Source: Kiritimatiellia bacterium
GTDB lineage: Bacteria > Verrucomicrobiota > Kiritimatiellia > RFP12 > UBA1067
Length of the DNA stretch: 62,292 nt
Direction: 5' to 3'
NCBI GenBank assembly: GCA_017447805.1
Contig: JAFSMR010000002.1
Span: forward strand, 1 to 62,292
Within the stretch, counting starts at the first letter, position 1. Every line of letters starts with the position of its first letter. The notes beneath the pieces are model-generated. The model saw nothing but the letters and a program-made list of their open reading frames with translations. It was not told where the DNA came from and did no database searches. Positions 9,501-18,700 of the stretch are shown here, in pieces. A program made the position numbers and the translations under genes.

Positions 9501-12068
9501 TACAATAAAACTATACCCGTCGGCACCGAGAACTACAAGGCGATCAGAATCGCGGTAACAGGCGTCAATGGGGTAGACTACAGCGGCCTCAGGGATGGCG
9601 AAGGCAGCGATGCGCCGCCGCCTGACGGCGTGATGAGAGTCTTGCTGGACGAGATAATGATATCTGAAGCCATCCGCGCGAAGGTCGGCTTCAGGAATGT
9701 AGGCGCATTCAGAAATATCGACAAGCTTGAAAACTTCGAGCTCGTCGAGAATGTCCCGAGCGCAGCCGAGCAGCCGCTTTGCAAAGAACCTTGGGGCGTG
9801 CAGTGCGAACTCTACAAGAGGATGCTCCCCGATAGAATCGACTTCAACGCGATGACGCCTAAAGTTCGCCTCCACTGGTTCCGCGGCCGCGCGCCGTGGG
9901 GTTACGAAAACTGGAGCAGCATGGATGGCGTGCACACTGCGGAACTCGCGCCGGTCGATGGTGAAGAGCTCGTCTATCGCTCGACTTACGAATATCCTTA
10001 CTACGCATCGGTAGTCGAATTGAATCCCGAGGCGACGCCCGGCACGGTCGTGCAGTATATGCTCGAAGTAGAATATATGCAGGTAAGCGACGATGGCGGC
10101 AAGACGCTGGTAACGAACTACCTCGAATCGGCAGACTGGGTGAACCCAGATTGGTATCGCCCGAAAGACTACAACGCTTCCGCGAAGAACGGCGCGTTCT
10201 CGGCATACACGATTCTCGATAGCGTCGCGCCGGGTTGGGCGTGGTTCAACGAAGTAAATATTTACGGCAATATCGATGACGCATTCTTCAACACCGATAA
10301 AGATATGCAGTATGTCGAAATCGCGGCTCCCGTGGAAGCCGACCTCACAGGTTGGTCGATTAGGGCATTGCAGCCGAACAAAGGCGAAGGAACTGTCATT
10401 ACGAACGTCATGGCGGAGTTCGGCTCGAATACCTTGCCTGCGACGAAGAAGGTAATTTCCGCCGAATGCGCGGAAGTCGGCATGGTGTTCCATGTAATCG
10501 CGAGCCTCGATACTTATTCTTCGGGCAATCTAAAATACGGCGAAGAGCTGGATGGCCTTTGGTCGTTCCCGAACTCGACCGATTATCTCGATGGCAAGTA
10601 TGGCGAAGTCGACTTCTATCACCCGTTCTCGTTGCAGCTCGTGAGAGCGAGCGGCGTAGTGGAACAGGAAGTTACCGTAATCGGAACGAATACCTGGGCG
10701 CGCCGCAATGCTTCAAGTATCTGGAATCCGCCGAATACCGTAGAGTATCTGAATTCGAAGATGGAAAAAGCCAACTTCATCTATATGGGCGAAGACGACC
10801 GCTTTGGCCCGGACGGGCTATCGCTCACGAATTCGCTAGGCGTATTCTCTTCGCGCGGCGAGACGCCGAATGTCTGGACGAACGCGATGTACCAGACGCC
10901 CGGCAAGCTGAATCTCTTGGAAGATGGCACGAAGCAGGTTATCCCTGAAGGCAGACCTACGCCGAACAATCCTGCGATGATGCTTTTCGCGAACATCGAT
11001 GGCGCGCATATCGAGCAACAAGCCGCGGAAGGAACAGGCTACACATCGGAAAACCTGGTAATCTATATTCCGAAGAATATCGGAACGAACATCGTCTACA
11101 AGCTTGATCCTTGGTATGAACCCGGTGAAGTGAAATACTATGAAATCGGCGGCACTGAGACAAACCTCTTGACCGATATCGAAAGAGTCGGCACTACTTC
11201 GCCATCCGATTACTCGCTGTGGCGCGTCAATGGCGTAGGCGAAGGAAAAGAAAATTCAGTCGGCTTGATTGCGTCGGCAAAGCCAGCCGAGGTTCTCGAC
11301 CAATACGAAATTCCGGATGAATATAGGGAGGCGATCATCAACTGGCTCGCGCAAAGAAAGAGCGCGACCGGGAACGCGTGGCCGGCGGGCGACGAGATAT
11401 ATCTATCGAAATTCATTACGCTTTCGGGCGCAAAGACGAACGACATGACGCTCACCGAAATGTATTGGCTCGATATCTGCCCGTTTGTGCCGAACCTCAA
11501 TTTCTACGGCGGCTATTATGCGACCGGCATCGAGGTATTGGCGCGCAAGAATCCATACTCGCTCAAGACGCTCAACAATACCATCATCGACTTCAAGCTA
11601 TTCATCACAAACGCCAACGAAGAGGGCGAGGCAACTGACGAACAATATAGCTACACCCCGTTTGACGATACGTATACGAAGAGGGCTTGGGCGCCGTACG
11701 TTCTTCGCGGCAAAGATCCCAATGTCACTTCTTGGGATTATCTCGACGGCAACTGGCTTTGGACGAATGTCTCGTTCAATGTAGTTGGCAAGCTGAACAA
11801 TTCGATAACGATGGCGTCGCCTCGCAAATACTGGATTCCGCTAAGGCGTTTCGTGTTCGATGAAAATTCGTTCAGTGAAGATTTTGTATCGACAGTCGAA
11901 ATTCTCGATCCGAAAGATGAAGATTCGCCTGGTCACAATGCCTGGGCAGATTCGATGGGCGAAAATCCTTCCTTCTTCTTCTTCTTCGAGTTGAACGATG
12001 GCGGAAGCACAAAAGGTGTAGAACTATTGGAGGAAACAAATCTTTATGACTGGTATCTTGAACCATAA
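519..12068 (+). CDS. Giant exported glycine-rich / LamG / lamin-tail-like surface protein
   Basis: 3849 residues. The ATG follows GAAAGGAG at 507-514. A long polar N-terminus precedes a hydrophobic stretch at about residues 26-48, read as a signal peptide; an alternative start is ATG 594. Three related glycine-rich domains lie at about 107-350, 406-675 and 707-924. Each opens with a motif like GTGRFLVVGGG and closes with GGDGIVVIRY or a variant. Next come MBG/YDG-like beta segments (about 925-1110), a DUF2341-like region (about 1124-1211), a LamG/concanavalin-like fold (about 1232-1441), a long beta-rich middle without recognisable domains, and a lamin-tail-like domain near 3234-3360 (WFNEVNI, YVEIAAP). 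No PEP-CTERM or LPxTG-like sorter is visible. The stop overlaps the next gene. A role in surface adhesion or glycan binding is inferred. Confidence 0.85.
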   Translation: MEEVSAIRAGTSACGPRAVTRWGASMLCKFASVLLAAYFILGASEGFGSEVVSHVTSVEKFGGAIGGDYINVIKNDDGTVDVAHIFLKTGEEYTFEIPDAAKIKSGSGRFLAVGGGGSGGGDCGGGGGAGGLVTNGIDLAVGKSYAINVGAGGDGGNRVLGTSGGDTSITLSGTSTQIALALGGGGGGQYGGTALDGGSGGGAGGGSTAGASLQADEGYPADIGLGNAGGPRYDGSNGGGGGGAGSAGGDGSDLALSAGGEGIELDITGYSQFYAAGGGGGGTTQSGAGGSGVGGDGGAGNALTTYTWDALGKPGLDGTGSGGGGGSGGGAVDNIGGRGGDGIVVIRYTLESADLVPAKISEGDVPGVGGDQILKIDNGDGTYDIAHIFTNTSAVATFQFIDTRSVISGTGRFLVVGGGASGGNGQYTRTDFNAGCGGGGGAGGYVTSTFEIGSDIYNILVGAGGTPTGTNGSGNGNPGNNGKDSSITNSVSGAEIARGLGGGGGGAARNNYRTGSDGGCGGGGIRKYAAGKALQGTEGYPEGLGNDGQTSQTLTSNWQSGGGGGAGSAGKAFDSSSLVGGISYTGGEGVINDITGYSKYYAAGGAGGGSTDAGTYRSNGGSFIGGNGGILLVGYAPTAGLAGTGSGGGGGGSGKIGSRHGGAGGSGIVVIRYTVQGVEPQTTMDDAKDTYWVYNSSSVYQATGVQKLRILAIGGGGAGASPGTSGMSNGGAGGGGAGGMIDDYYYFTEGKYQITVGAGGAAPAAGSYGVGGNGNDTFINFNGGEEIIRALGGGGGGLEQGESGAGADGGSGGGGSLAVGGAGVEGQGHAGGLGSHAGVGAGGGGAGGAGSPTSENTPGEGGAGRESDITGRARVYAAGGAGGGNSAEYASATAGADGTGNGGGGGKYNEAGGKGGDGVVIVRLIAKLDEPVYSPVATNYYWDGEAKTPYPTPEGYENFYTITVTKGGETVDISDIKDVGTYTLTVTLEDGMKWHDEPDSTELSKSMTVTIVKPELTVTTASIESWQQGLATGAIEVVAELDGREGDYYLTEEYYTPYYRVKGSAGAWSTTVPTTAGIYEVLVQINASENYDYGYTLENPDPNAIAEFEIWEYDTSRSYPAYLGYHCDLTIDSSAAMEVENFPLLVKLSEGAPDMFSYSLVQEDGSDLRFTIDNGDGTYTNLPCDIDTWNTEGDSYVWVLVPSYKAGKVITMNWGLLEGEEAALENEAQNPALVWSDYVGVWHMSDNTDSTAKHSPATRGSATSATDDGAIGAALASSSNSEGPILKFLASDELNALTNGAFTITFWAKVSVDSETETTGWPVLFSKRNYHNDGDGYAARVASNTIAEDGGSLRMYFGGANGYYTWNDTRLRGDTWQRHDISFKDGYFYWYIDNSQMARWSMGEGFPLGGGEYFAIGGWANDNRDALIGAIDEFRIKAGAIDTPQMDAENKQWKAAIEGGSGMFDFDDHTRITPGVTFKNWWVVLPNPVDAYSWSEGTTPPINPYAGKPAYGEPYYTVAKEDYIITNALPTAAGTYALIYKVDAFEVEGDSFGWGALRYPESGAVTITVKASTPIAGFGGPWETTQKGRVLLANDDDAIDENYKIRGQSYNLTNETETAVFWRHEGEGALDDWPYLQPGTIHTVVSTNAVEEISGETNIWKLQDIRIGNTYPNILSSKCFLPRPGTDLPIAPELEDVDERYWASHLVMRNTTNAKICSPLYANGVGTLYFDAVNAWTSSDGEDYKLAVYFATNCIETATDTAVSILPTDEILTPEITIETLEDESVVTNYNYRYTANWQKAQIVPLRIAGRTYQQLDKTDEVALDIATGGTTAYFYRLYVPLFEQLGNYRGPIRFEIRRTSAVSHDDVEIDQGGFILVDNIIASIPPMGAGMEPYGKYDTSKSGKLTIGWGGAMETPFPSVNTEEIIVRGKPEYFVNELVDPEEVNTDDFIVAANLRYRWRYLDQIVGEWRNVTLDPETFIATSALDLPKDDSGEKLLEGDVEFQYALTINAPFYRYYDYSGSNMNLPNGYDEEFGYVTNACNYAGYLPTRGTDWFFRLRRGQSDFEGVKVEFCGEDGAADSARDVQMWMIDNHTWRGIYKTLDTDKGTEKFRVVGCNPQTPGDYDWTTTNKYFAVDKGDGKTNLLPISGTLYERENEAAFADDDWRDLEIDAATGYVMFQVDDSVNSITAVHADYQNFSSWNDAKGDVFVGTFGEDASAPASGTSSRTKLMQQDFSTWLDMPATNVLWQESFSGSSENPLDTDVNTKFSLSDTPNGWSAGSGWYVFGRYNDSSQGYALKMEGDGRGYLQYSKADSISPRGIGEITLSTRVSQNIDWENISYSYAEGASSLSNYTFSVGARATVDGVGRLYGPASVSVIANYRQKKGCYEFRITRQTETDALLSLYKWYPTSRGMEPVLLGQQNYGGMFTSCGIMGTSSTGGTFSSNNWARLSISCTNTADAVHITGVLSRYAVTSIDGAAANPGSETSLVVEFEDDGTKGGAPLRKGSFGVASKDCPAIFMNPRYYDKHIVPGTQGSPRTNTQYPGWTYHNGSYSLTLPNDNAHVCLNTDDDLEDWALEPGRLDIGPRIGDNDNPYYSFLAPEGEQEVEIYLADYNTTTWGNTPAETITVKGFSYATTNINVRVPNKGALQIRTGSESPNSVVIDDVSFTQWRGDDWKNLDGDIIPSWPTSGSTSISSDWGMTNFIFTSGWVKDNSILLSGKRGLTTKPVSIRTPVCDGYEYRNGTSRPIGLGMMAFSWKNAQTNVVLHIQVATNGVTSAINNIDNFGTISDNLGAQYWDTIETLDFSQMDENERAEGLKSIYFGYHGVQGTARILLEPQVIADAAETDDETAFGEIYITKVVLRDEPELDYSCWWGWNLRTVGDEYDTEERMFLPDWSTDAAEFSLSAALNNSVTEDIDNEDSETYKRHIPFIQSPTFGTNIVGEVSFRARKYDADNEFPAQVTVYGSRTGYENGGWTPIGTFVVSNNLYSTYNKTIPVGTENYKAIRIAVTGVNGVDYSGLRDGEGSDAPPPDGVMRVLLDEIMISEAIRAKVGFRNVGAFRNIDKLENFELVENVPSAAEQPLCKEPWGVQCELYKRMLPDRIDFNAMTPKVRLHWFRGRAPWGYENWSSMDGVHTAELAPVDGEELVYRSTYEYPYYASVVELNPEATPGTVVQYMLEVEYMQVSDDGGKTLVTNYLESADWVNPDWYRPKDYNASAKNGAFSAYTILDSVAPGWAWFNEVNIYGNIDDAFFNTDKDMQYVEIAAPVEADLTGWSIRALQPNKGEGTVITNVMAEFGSNTLPATKKVISAECAEVGMVFHVIASLDTYSSGNLKYGEELDGLWSFPNSTDYLDGKYGEVDFYHPFSLQLVRASGVVEQEVTVIGTNTWARRNASSIWNPPNTVEYLNSKMEKANFIYMGEDDRFGPDGLSLTNSLGVFSSRGETPNVWTNAMYQTPGKLNLLEDGTKQVIPEGRPTPNNPAMMLFANIDGAHIEQQAAEGTGYTSENLVIYIPKNIGTNIVYKLDPWYEPGEVKYYEIGGTETNLLTDIERVGTTSPSDYSLWRVNGVGEGKENSVGLIASAKPAEVLDQYEIPDEYREAIINWLAQRKSATGNAWPAGDEIYLSKFITLSGAKTNDMTLTEMYWLDICPFVPNLNFYGGYYATGIEVLARKNPYSLKTLNNTIIDFKLFITNANEEGEATDEQYSYTPFDDTYTKRAWAPYVLRGKDPNVTSWDYLDGNWLWTNVSFNVVGKLNNSITMASPRKYWIPLRRFVFDENSFSEDFVSTVEILDPKDEDSPGHNAWADSMGENPSFFFFFELNDGGSTKGVELLEETNLYDWYLEP

Positions 12069-12672
12069 AAAGCCGGGTTTGTTTGTGGCGTTGGGGCTAG
12101 CGGCAATCGTGGCGCTGGTGATAGTAGTAGTTTGCTTCGTATCCAAGGGCAAGAAGGGTGAAGAAGGCGCCCAAAGAGAGCAAGAGCTCAAAGAAGCCTA
12201 CAAGAGAATCGAGGACCCGATCTACAAGAAGGCGAGCAAACTCGATAGCGAGAATATCAACAAGGCGCAGAGCGCCTGGTCAAAGGCGGTGAATGCGCTG
12301 GAAGCGGCGATCAAGGCTGGCGCGCCGGCGGAGGAAATCGCCCGGCTCGAGGAAGAGGTGAAGAAAGCCGAAGATAATGTAGCGCTCGCGCGTGAAAGAG
12401 CCAAGGCGACTATCAAGATGTATGCGCGCATGGAGCAGGATAAGGCGCTCCTCGCCGAAAACGAAAAGCATCGCGAAGCGCAGAGAGCGGCGCTCGCGAA
12501 TCTCGCGGCGGCCGAGAAGGCGCTTGACGAAGCGAAGGCGAGCGGCGCGAGCGACGAAGAAATCGCCAAGCTCACGGCGGCGGTGGAAGATGCGGCGGCG
12601 GCTTTCGAGGCAAGCCAGCCTAGAGCAGTCCAAAAGACGCAAAAGAAGCCGACAGAGAATTTAAAGAACTAA
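12046..12672 (+). CDS. Membrane-anchored coiled-coil protein
   Basis: 208 residues. The ATG lies 23 bases inside the end of the preceding giant gene, so the two are probably translationally coupled. Residues 12-32 form one hydrophobic segment (LFVALGLAAIVALVIVVVC) after a short basic N-terminus, which predicts an inner-membrane anchor with the rest outside. Residues about 45-195 are Ala/Glu/Lys-rich heptad-like sequence, a long coiled coil interrupted by two GAPAEE/GASDEE turns that look like an internal duplication. No enzymatic motif is seen. Its position between two giant exported proteins suggests a tether, spacer or periplasmic chaperone for them. That role is inferred; the family is not recognised. 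Confidence 0.8.
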   Translation: MTGILNHKKPGLFVALGLAAIVALVIVVVCFVSKGKKGEEGAQREQELKEAYKRIEDPIYKKASKLDSENINKAQSAWSKAVNALEAAIKAGAPAEEIARLEEEVKKAEDNVALARERAKATIKMYARMEQDKALLAENEKHREAQRAALANLAAAEKALDEAKASGASDEEIAKLTAAVEDAAAAFEASQPRAVQKTQKKPTENLKN

Positions 12673-12709
12673 ACATAAACAATTTCAATAATAGGGAAGG
12701 GACCAAACT

Positions 12710-15700
12710 ATGAAGATAAAAATAAAGAAAGTGTTCGCGATTGCGGCTGCGGCCTTGGGCCTAGGCTTTGCCGCTTCTGCGAGAGCTGCAGGTACAGGCG
12801 ACGTCTGGGCGATTGTGCCTTGCGATCAATACGGCAATATAGTCGATGCCTACGCATCTGCTACATCGCCTCTTGAGGTTAGTACTCCGCTATACTTCAA
12901 GATTTGTCTCCAAAATCCCTTCTACTACGAATCGGAAGCGGGTGTAGCATACTATAAACCGTGGAAGCGCACTCTTACCGGAATCTACGAAGGTATCACC
13001 GACGAGGCTACTATCACGGAACTTCTCGCAAACGAAGCCAACAAGCCGAAGGTCGGTATCTTCGCAGGTGGTTCTACAGAATACACTTGGGCGACGATGG
13101 CGGATTATCAGCCTTCGACCGACTTCACCGACCCCTTTACGGAAATCATCTTCACCTACACCGTGCAACCTGGCGATTTCGCGTTCCCGATTCGCATTGC
13201 GACCAAGGGTAGCGCAAAGATTGTTCCAGAAGGCTATGCCGGTTGCGGAAACGAGTTCCTCGTCGAAAGCGGCGTTTGCGAGTATCGTCCTCTGACGACG
13301 GCCGGCACGGAAAACGACCCTGCGATTTGGCAGTTTTCCACCGAGGAGCGCACCAACCCTTACGGTGACGATTTCGATGCCGGCGACCTGTGGTATTCCA
13401 AGGCTAGAACGCTTGGCTATTCGGAATCCGGCAATTACGGTGAAACCGGCGATTTTGAAACGAAGTGCGGCTTCTATGTAAAGACGGTCGATTTCGACAG
13501 CACTTGGTATAACGAAACCTACTGGCGCTCGGTCCACGCCGGTTCTACCCAAGTAGTCGGAATAGACCCTGTGCAGGTCGTTGCGAAAATCGCCCCTAGC
13601 CCTACAGCAACGCTCTATGTTTGGTCTGATAATGAAAATGCCGTTCGTCTAGCAGGTTCCAAGGCGACGCAGCGTGAAATTACGGTTGATGCAAGCGGCA
13701 CCAAGGAAACGAGGTGGGTCGCTACTCTCGAAGTAAATACCGAGACTGAAACTTTCACAATCGAAGGTGTAACAGAAGGCGCAACGGCGAACTTGGTATT
13801 GAGCACATGGCCCGATTATAATTACGATAACGAAGCAACAGGCAGTCTGGTCGTCGATTATATTACCGTTCCCGTCTATTGCGATGAACCTCTCCCGAGA
13901 AGCGTAACAGTTACCGGCGATACTACAATTTACGCGACGAGCGATCGCTACACCGCGGCCGAGACGCCGATTCGCGTAACGCTTACCTCGTCTTCCACGG
14001 AAGATATTACTCTAAAGGTCGTGCCCAGCATCGATAACTGGAAGGACTATGTATTCTTCTCGGCCAATTCTACGGCAACCGCAATCCCCGAAAGCGGCAT
14101 TGAAGGATCGACAGCTCTCAGCTTCACAATCCCCGCAGGTCAGACGGTTTCGACTGAAGCCTACTACATTTTTGCTCTCGGAACAGAGAACAACGCGACG
14201 ACATTCAATCTTAACCCAACGGATATATCCGATGCGGAAATAAGCGATAACGGTAGATGGTATGCGCTTGGCGTCACGATCAAGGCGAAGAGCACCGCGG
14301 CGCTTGAAGAAGAAATCAAGCCCACGAGAAGCGTTCCAGTCGCAATCAAGATTTCAGTTCTCGATACTTACAACGATGAAGCGGCCGGCAAGATGACGGG
14401 CGGCTATACTCTTTATGTCCGCACCGATGCCGCGGATGAAGATTCGGAAATTGAAGTTGCCAACCTCTATCTCGTAAATGGAGTTCTTTCGACATCGGCG
14501 ACTCAAGAAACCCCGCCGGAAATTACCTTCGAAAATGTTCTTCACACGACTTCGTCCTTCCGCGTGCAGTCGCCTGTAAGCAATGCTTACACCGATTGGG
14601 TCGAGTTCACGCACAAGATTTACACGAAGGATGTCACGGCGAAAGTCGACGATGGCGCAAGCTACACAGAAGGTTCTACGCTCGGCTTTACGATTTCCAA
14701 TCCTTCGAGCGAGACAGCTCTCTACGCGTTCCTCGTTTGCAAGAGTGGCGAGGATGTAACAGTCGACAAGTTCCAAGAGACCTTCGTCGTATGCGACCAG
14801 ACCGATACTACGAGAACAGGTATCAGAATAGAACCTGGCGCAGTAGAAACTGCAGCTACGCTTACCGTTCTCGATAACTTCACTGGCAAATTCGAAATTG
14901 TTCTTTGCGAAACGGAAAATTGGAGCGTCGATAGCATCTACGGCGCATTCCCGGCGACCGAAATCACGCCTACCCCGCTTGCGATAGCCAATGTCTCGGC
15001 GAAGATTGCCGGCAGCGTGACAATGTATAAGCCGGGTGTTATTGATGATTTGGATCATATCGCATCATACGAGCAGGCGATTTCCCGCGGCGTGCCACAG
15101 GGCTCAACAAGGGCTTTCCATGTTTACGCGAACGATTTCGCGTACGACCTCAATAATGTAGATGCAGAAGGCAACGGAACATTCATCACAAGGTGGGTTC
15201 TCAAGAATCCCGATGGCGATGTAATCGACGAAAGCCGCAAGCTCGGCAATCCCAACATCGATTCTGCCGACAGCTTCTACATCACGCCTGAACTGAGCAA
15301 CGTCAATGGCGTATATACCTTGACCGTCCAGGTAGTCGATAAAGATGATTATGCCGCATTCGTCGCCGCCGCGGCGCTCCAGGGCTGGACGACCGAAGCG
15401 CAGATTTGGAAGTATATCGACGACCAGAATCTTATTGCGCTCAGCGCAACTCGCACTGTAGAACTCAGCGTAAAGGCGAAGCCCGGCGTAACGATTACGC
15501 CTTCGACCTACAGCATATACGAAAACGATTCTTCCGCATACTTGACAATCGCGCTTAGCGATTGGGATACCTACTCGACCGTGGAATCGCTTAAAGTCAG
15601 GGTCGAGATTACGAAGCAAGCCTCGACCACCGATGGTTGCCTTGAGCTTGCAGTCGAGAAGAATGCCGAATTGACAACTGATGATGTCGATGTATACGAT

Positions 15701-18700
15701 CTCGAATTCACGAGCGCGAATATGAGCCAGGGCATCTATTACAACATGGATACTCTCGATGGCACGGCGACAACGAGCAACACGGCGAACAATTACGGCT
15801 TTATGGTCACGGCTTCGGTTGTAAGTGAAGATGTTCTTCCTTCGAGCGATCAGAAGGCGTGCGATTATTACACCGAGGGCAAGCTTACCCGTCCTCTAAA
15901 GGTCTACAACGTCGCGCCGAACATCTCGAAGATGGGCGAATCGAACGACCAAGGGCTCAACAACACCAACACTCTTCAGGTAACCGGCGGCAACACGCCC
16001 GCGATCAAGTGGTACATAAAGGAGAGCCTTGCCGACCTCAAGGGTGAAAATACGATTGACGATCAGAACCCCGGAACAGGCGTGCATGTAGTAATTACCG
16101 CAAGCGTCCCGCTTCTCAACAAAAAAGATGAAATTGATTTCTATGTAAAGGATGGCGATAAGCTCAGCGGGTCGTTCACGCCGAACTTCGGCTCGTACCA
16201 GGGCAAGGCCACGGTAACCTTTACCTTCACCGACAAGGAAGGCGACGAGTACGATGGCGAGGTAGAGTGGGTATCGCTGCCCTACGAAATTCCCGCGGCG
16301 AAATATTTGACGATTGCGGCGAACGGGCCTTCACGCGGCAACTCGACGATGGACCTCTCGCAGTGGTATGCGGCGGCGACCGGTCGCGGCGCGGGTCATA
16401 CATACGTATACGGCTCTGGCATTACATTCTGGAATGCAATCAACTTCAATTTGCAGTGGAACTGCGGCAGCAACACGAAGGTGACGGCATACGCGGCAGG
16501 CTATAAGGTTGGCGATTACGATGACGGCAACTTGAACGATTTCGATATCGGTCTTTCTACGAAGGGTTCGCGCTCGATCAACGACGCAACGGACGCCTAC
16601 AAGAAGGAAGATGGAACAGCCTACAGCTACGCAACATTCGATGAATCTCGCGATAGCTTCTTCTACGGCTGGATCTACGCCGATGCATCCGGCGGCAATA
16701 GCGATGATTCTTCTTCCAGCTCTACATACATAATCAGAGTGGCGCCTGAAATGGGCGAAAATATCGTCAGCGGAACGCTCGACCTGCCGACCGCGAAGAC
16801 GGAAGACGAGAGCGGCTACCCCGAGACTTATGTCGAAGCGGTGTTCTCGCGCGAACGCTACGCGGGCGATAACTTGGGCGATATCAACTTCGATGGCATC
16901 CCGGATTATTTCGCGCTGCGCAAGAAGTATGGTTCTGGGACGACTGCTTCGGCGCTTATCGCGGTCGACAATCTCGGCGGGGAACTCGCGGAAGTCGCGG
17001 GCCTCAACGACGATGAAGATTTCTATCCTTCGAGAACGGCGCTCGGCCAGGGTGACGGATTTATTCCGAATGCGGTATCCGGCTGGTCTACGAGCGGACA
17101 GGCTTTCACCGCATTGCTCGAACTTCGCGGTTATCACACCGGTCTCAACTATGGTATGTTCCAGGCGAGCGTTTCGACGGGCGATACCGATGGGTGGATT
17201 TCCGATCTTGATTTGAGCGCCGGTGAAAAGCTCGCACTCGTACGCGCGGCACTCGCTTCGAAGAACGGCACGAAGTGGGCTGGCGCCGCGACTCAAGCCG
17301 AGGCGCTACTCGCGACGCTCGATGAACCAGAATCGGCGACGGCAGAAACCGTAGCGCTCTGGCTTGATAATAGAGACGATGCCGATGCTTTCGCCAACCA
17401 GCAGGCGCTCGCCAAGGCGTTCATCGATGCGACTTGGCGCACAGCGACAGGTGGCGATTGGGGCTTCACGGTCGAAAACAGAACCGACCCCAAGCTTGCC
17501 GATTCCGACGGCGATGGTTTGAGTGACGGCTATGAATTCTATTTCTGGTATGCTTCTACCGTCGGCTTCGAGAAAGACGGCACGGCGCTGGATCCCATAG
17601 CAGGCTCGCGCTTCAATGTGGAAGATATGGAAACGCCTACGCCCATTACCTCAGAGGAAATCGCATCGCTCTTCAACCCGAACGTAAACCGCGACTGGAC
17701 AAACCAGGATACCGACAACGACGGCATTTACGACCTCGAAGAAGTGCTGATCGGCACGAGTCCTGTCAACTGGGATACCGACGGCGACGGCCTCAGCGAC
17801 TACTACGAAGTAATGTACGGCATGAATCCCTTGAACAGCGATATCGGCAGCAGCTTCAACGCGGATGGCGATTTCATGGCGGTTGCAGAAATGCGCGGCG
17901 CTTACTACATCATCCCGTACAGCGTAGACGACAATGTATATTACGCGTTCGAGAATATCTCAGTAGAACAAAGCGAGGGTGTAAAGACGGTGACAGGCTC
18001 TGCCTTCGCGGTCGGCGCATTCAACGGAGGCTACACCCCGCTCACATTGAATGTAACGACGAACATCGCAACGGAAGTCTCGATTACGACTACTGCCGAT
18101 ATTTCTTTCGCTTTGGAGAAGGTTCAGCTATATCACCATCAGGTCTATCAGTATTTCGGATTCGATCCGCGCACGGCTTGGTACTCCGGCTCAAACGGTC
18201 TCAGCCTCACAACGCGCTGGAAACCGCAAGAAACGCTATTGGAAGGAGGGACGCCGCAGAACACGGCTGAATTCACGGCGAGAGACGAGTTCCTTCTCAT
18301 GAAGTTCCGCAAGCTTACTGGCTTGAACTACCGCGTGCCGAAGAGCGGCGCAGTGGCAGACTATATCAACCTCAACTGCACAAATCCGAATGCGACATTC
18401 GAGGCGGTGACATGGGGCGACAGCGAGACAGTCTACGAAGGCGAATACCACGGCGCAGATTCCGATGGCGACAAGGTTCCCGACGGCTGGGAGCTTTACA
18501 TCGGCGTCGATCCCAATATTTCCTATACTTTGGACAAGGGCGATCCCAGCCACGACCCGCTCTATTGGGACGATGGCAAATATGCGGACGGCTCGGCACG
18601 GCCGGCCATCGGCGGCAACATTGCCTATTTGGACGGTCTCGATCTCGCGACGGAATATGCCGGAACCGATTCCTCCGGCGTGTATGAAGGTTGCGAAACG

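Noticed and set aside
9237..10493. 418-codon minus-strand ORF
   Set aside because: It lies wholly inside giant gene 1, antisense, and has Arg/Val/His-rich composition typical of a shadow frame.
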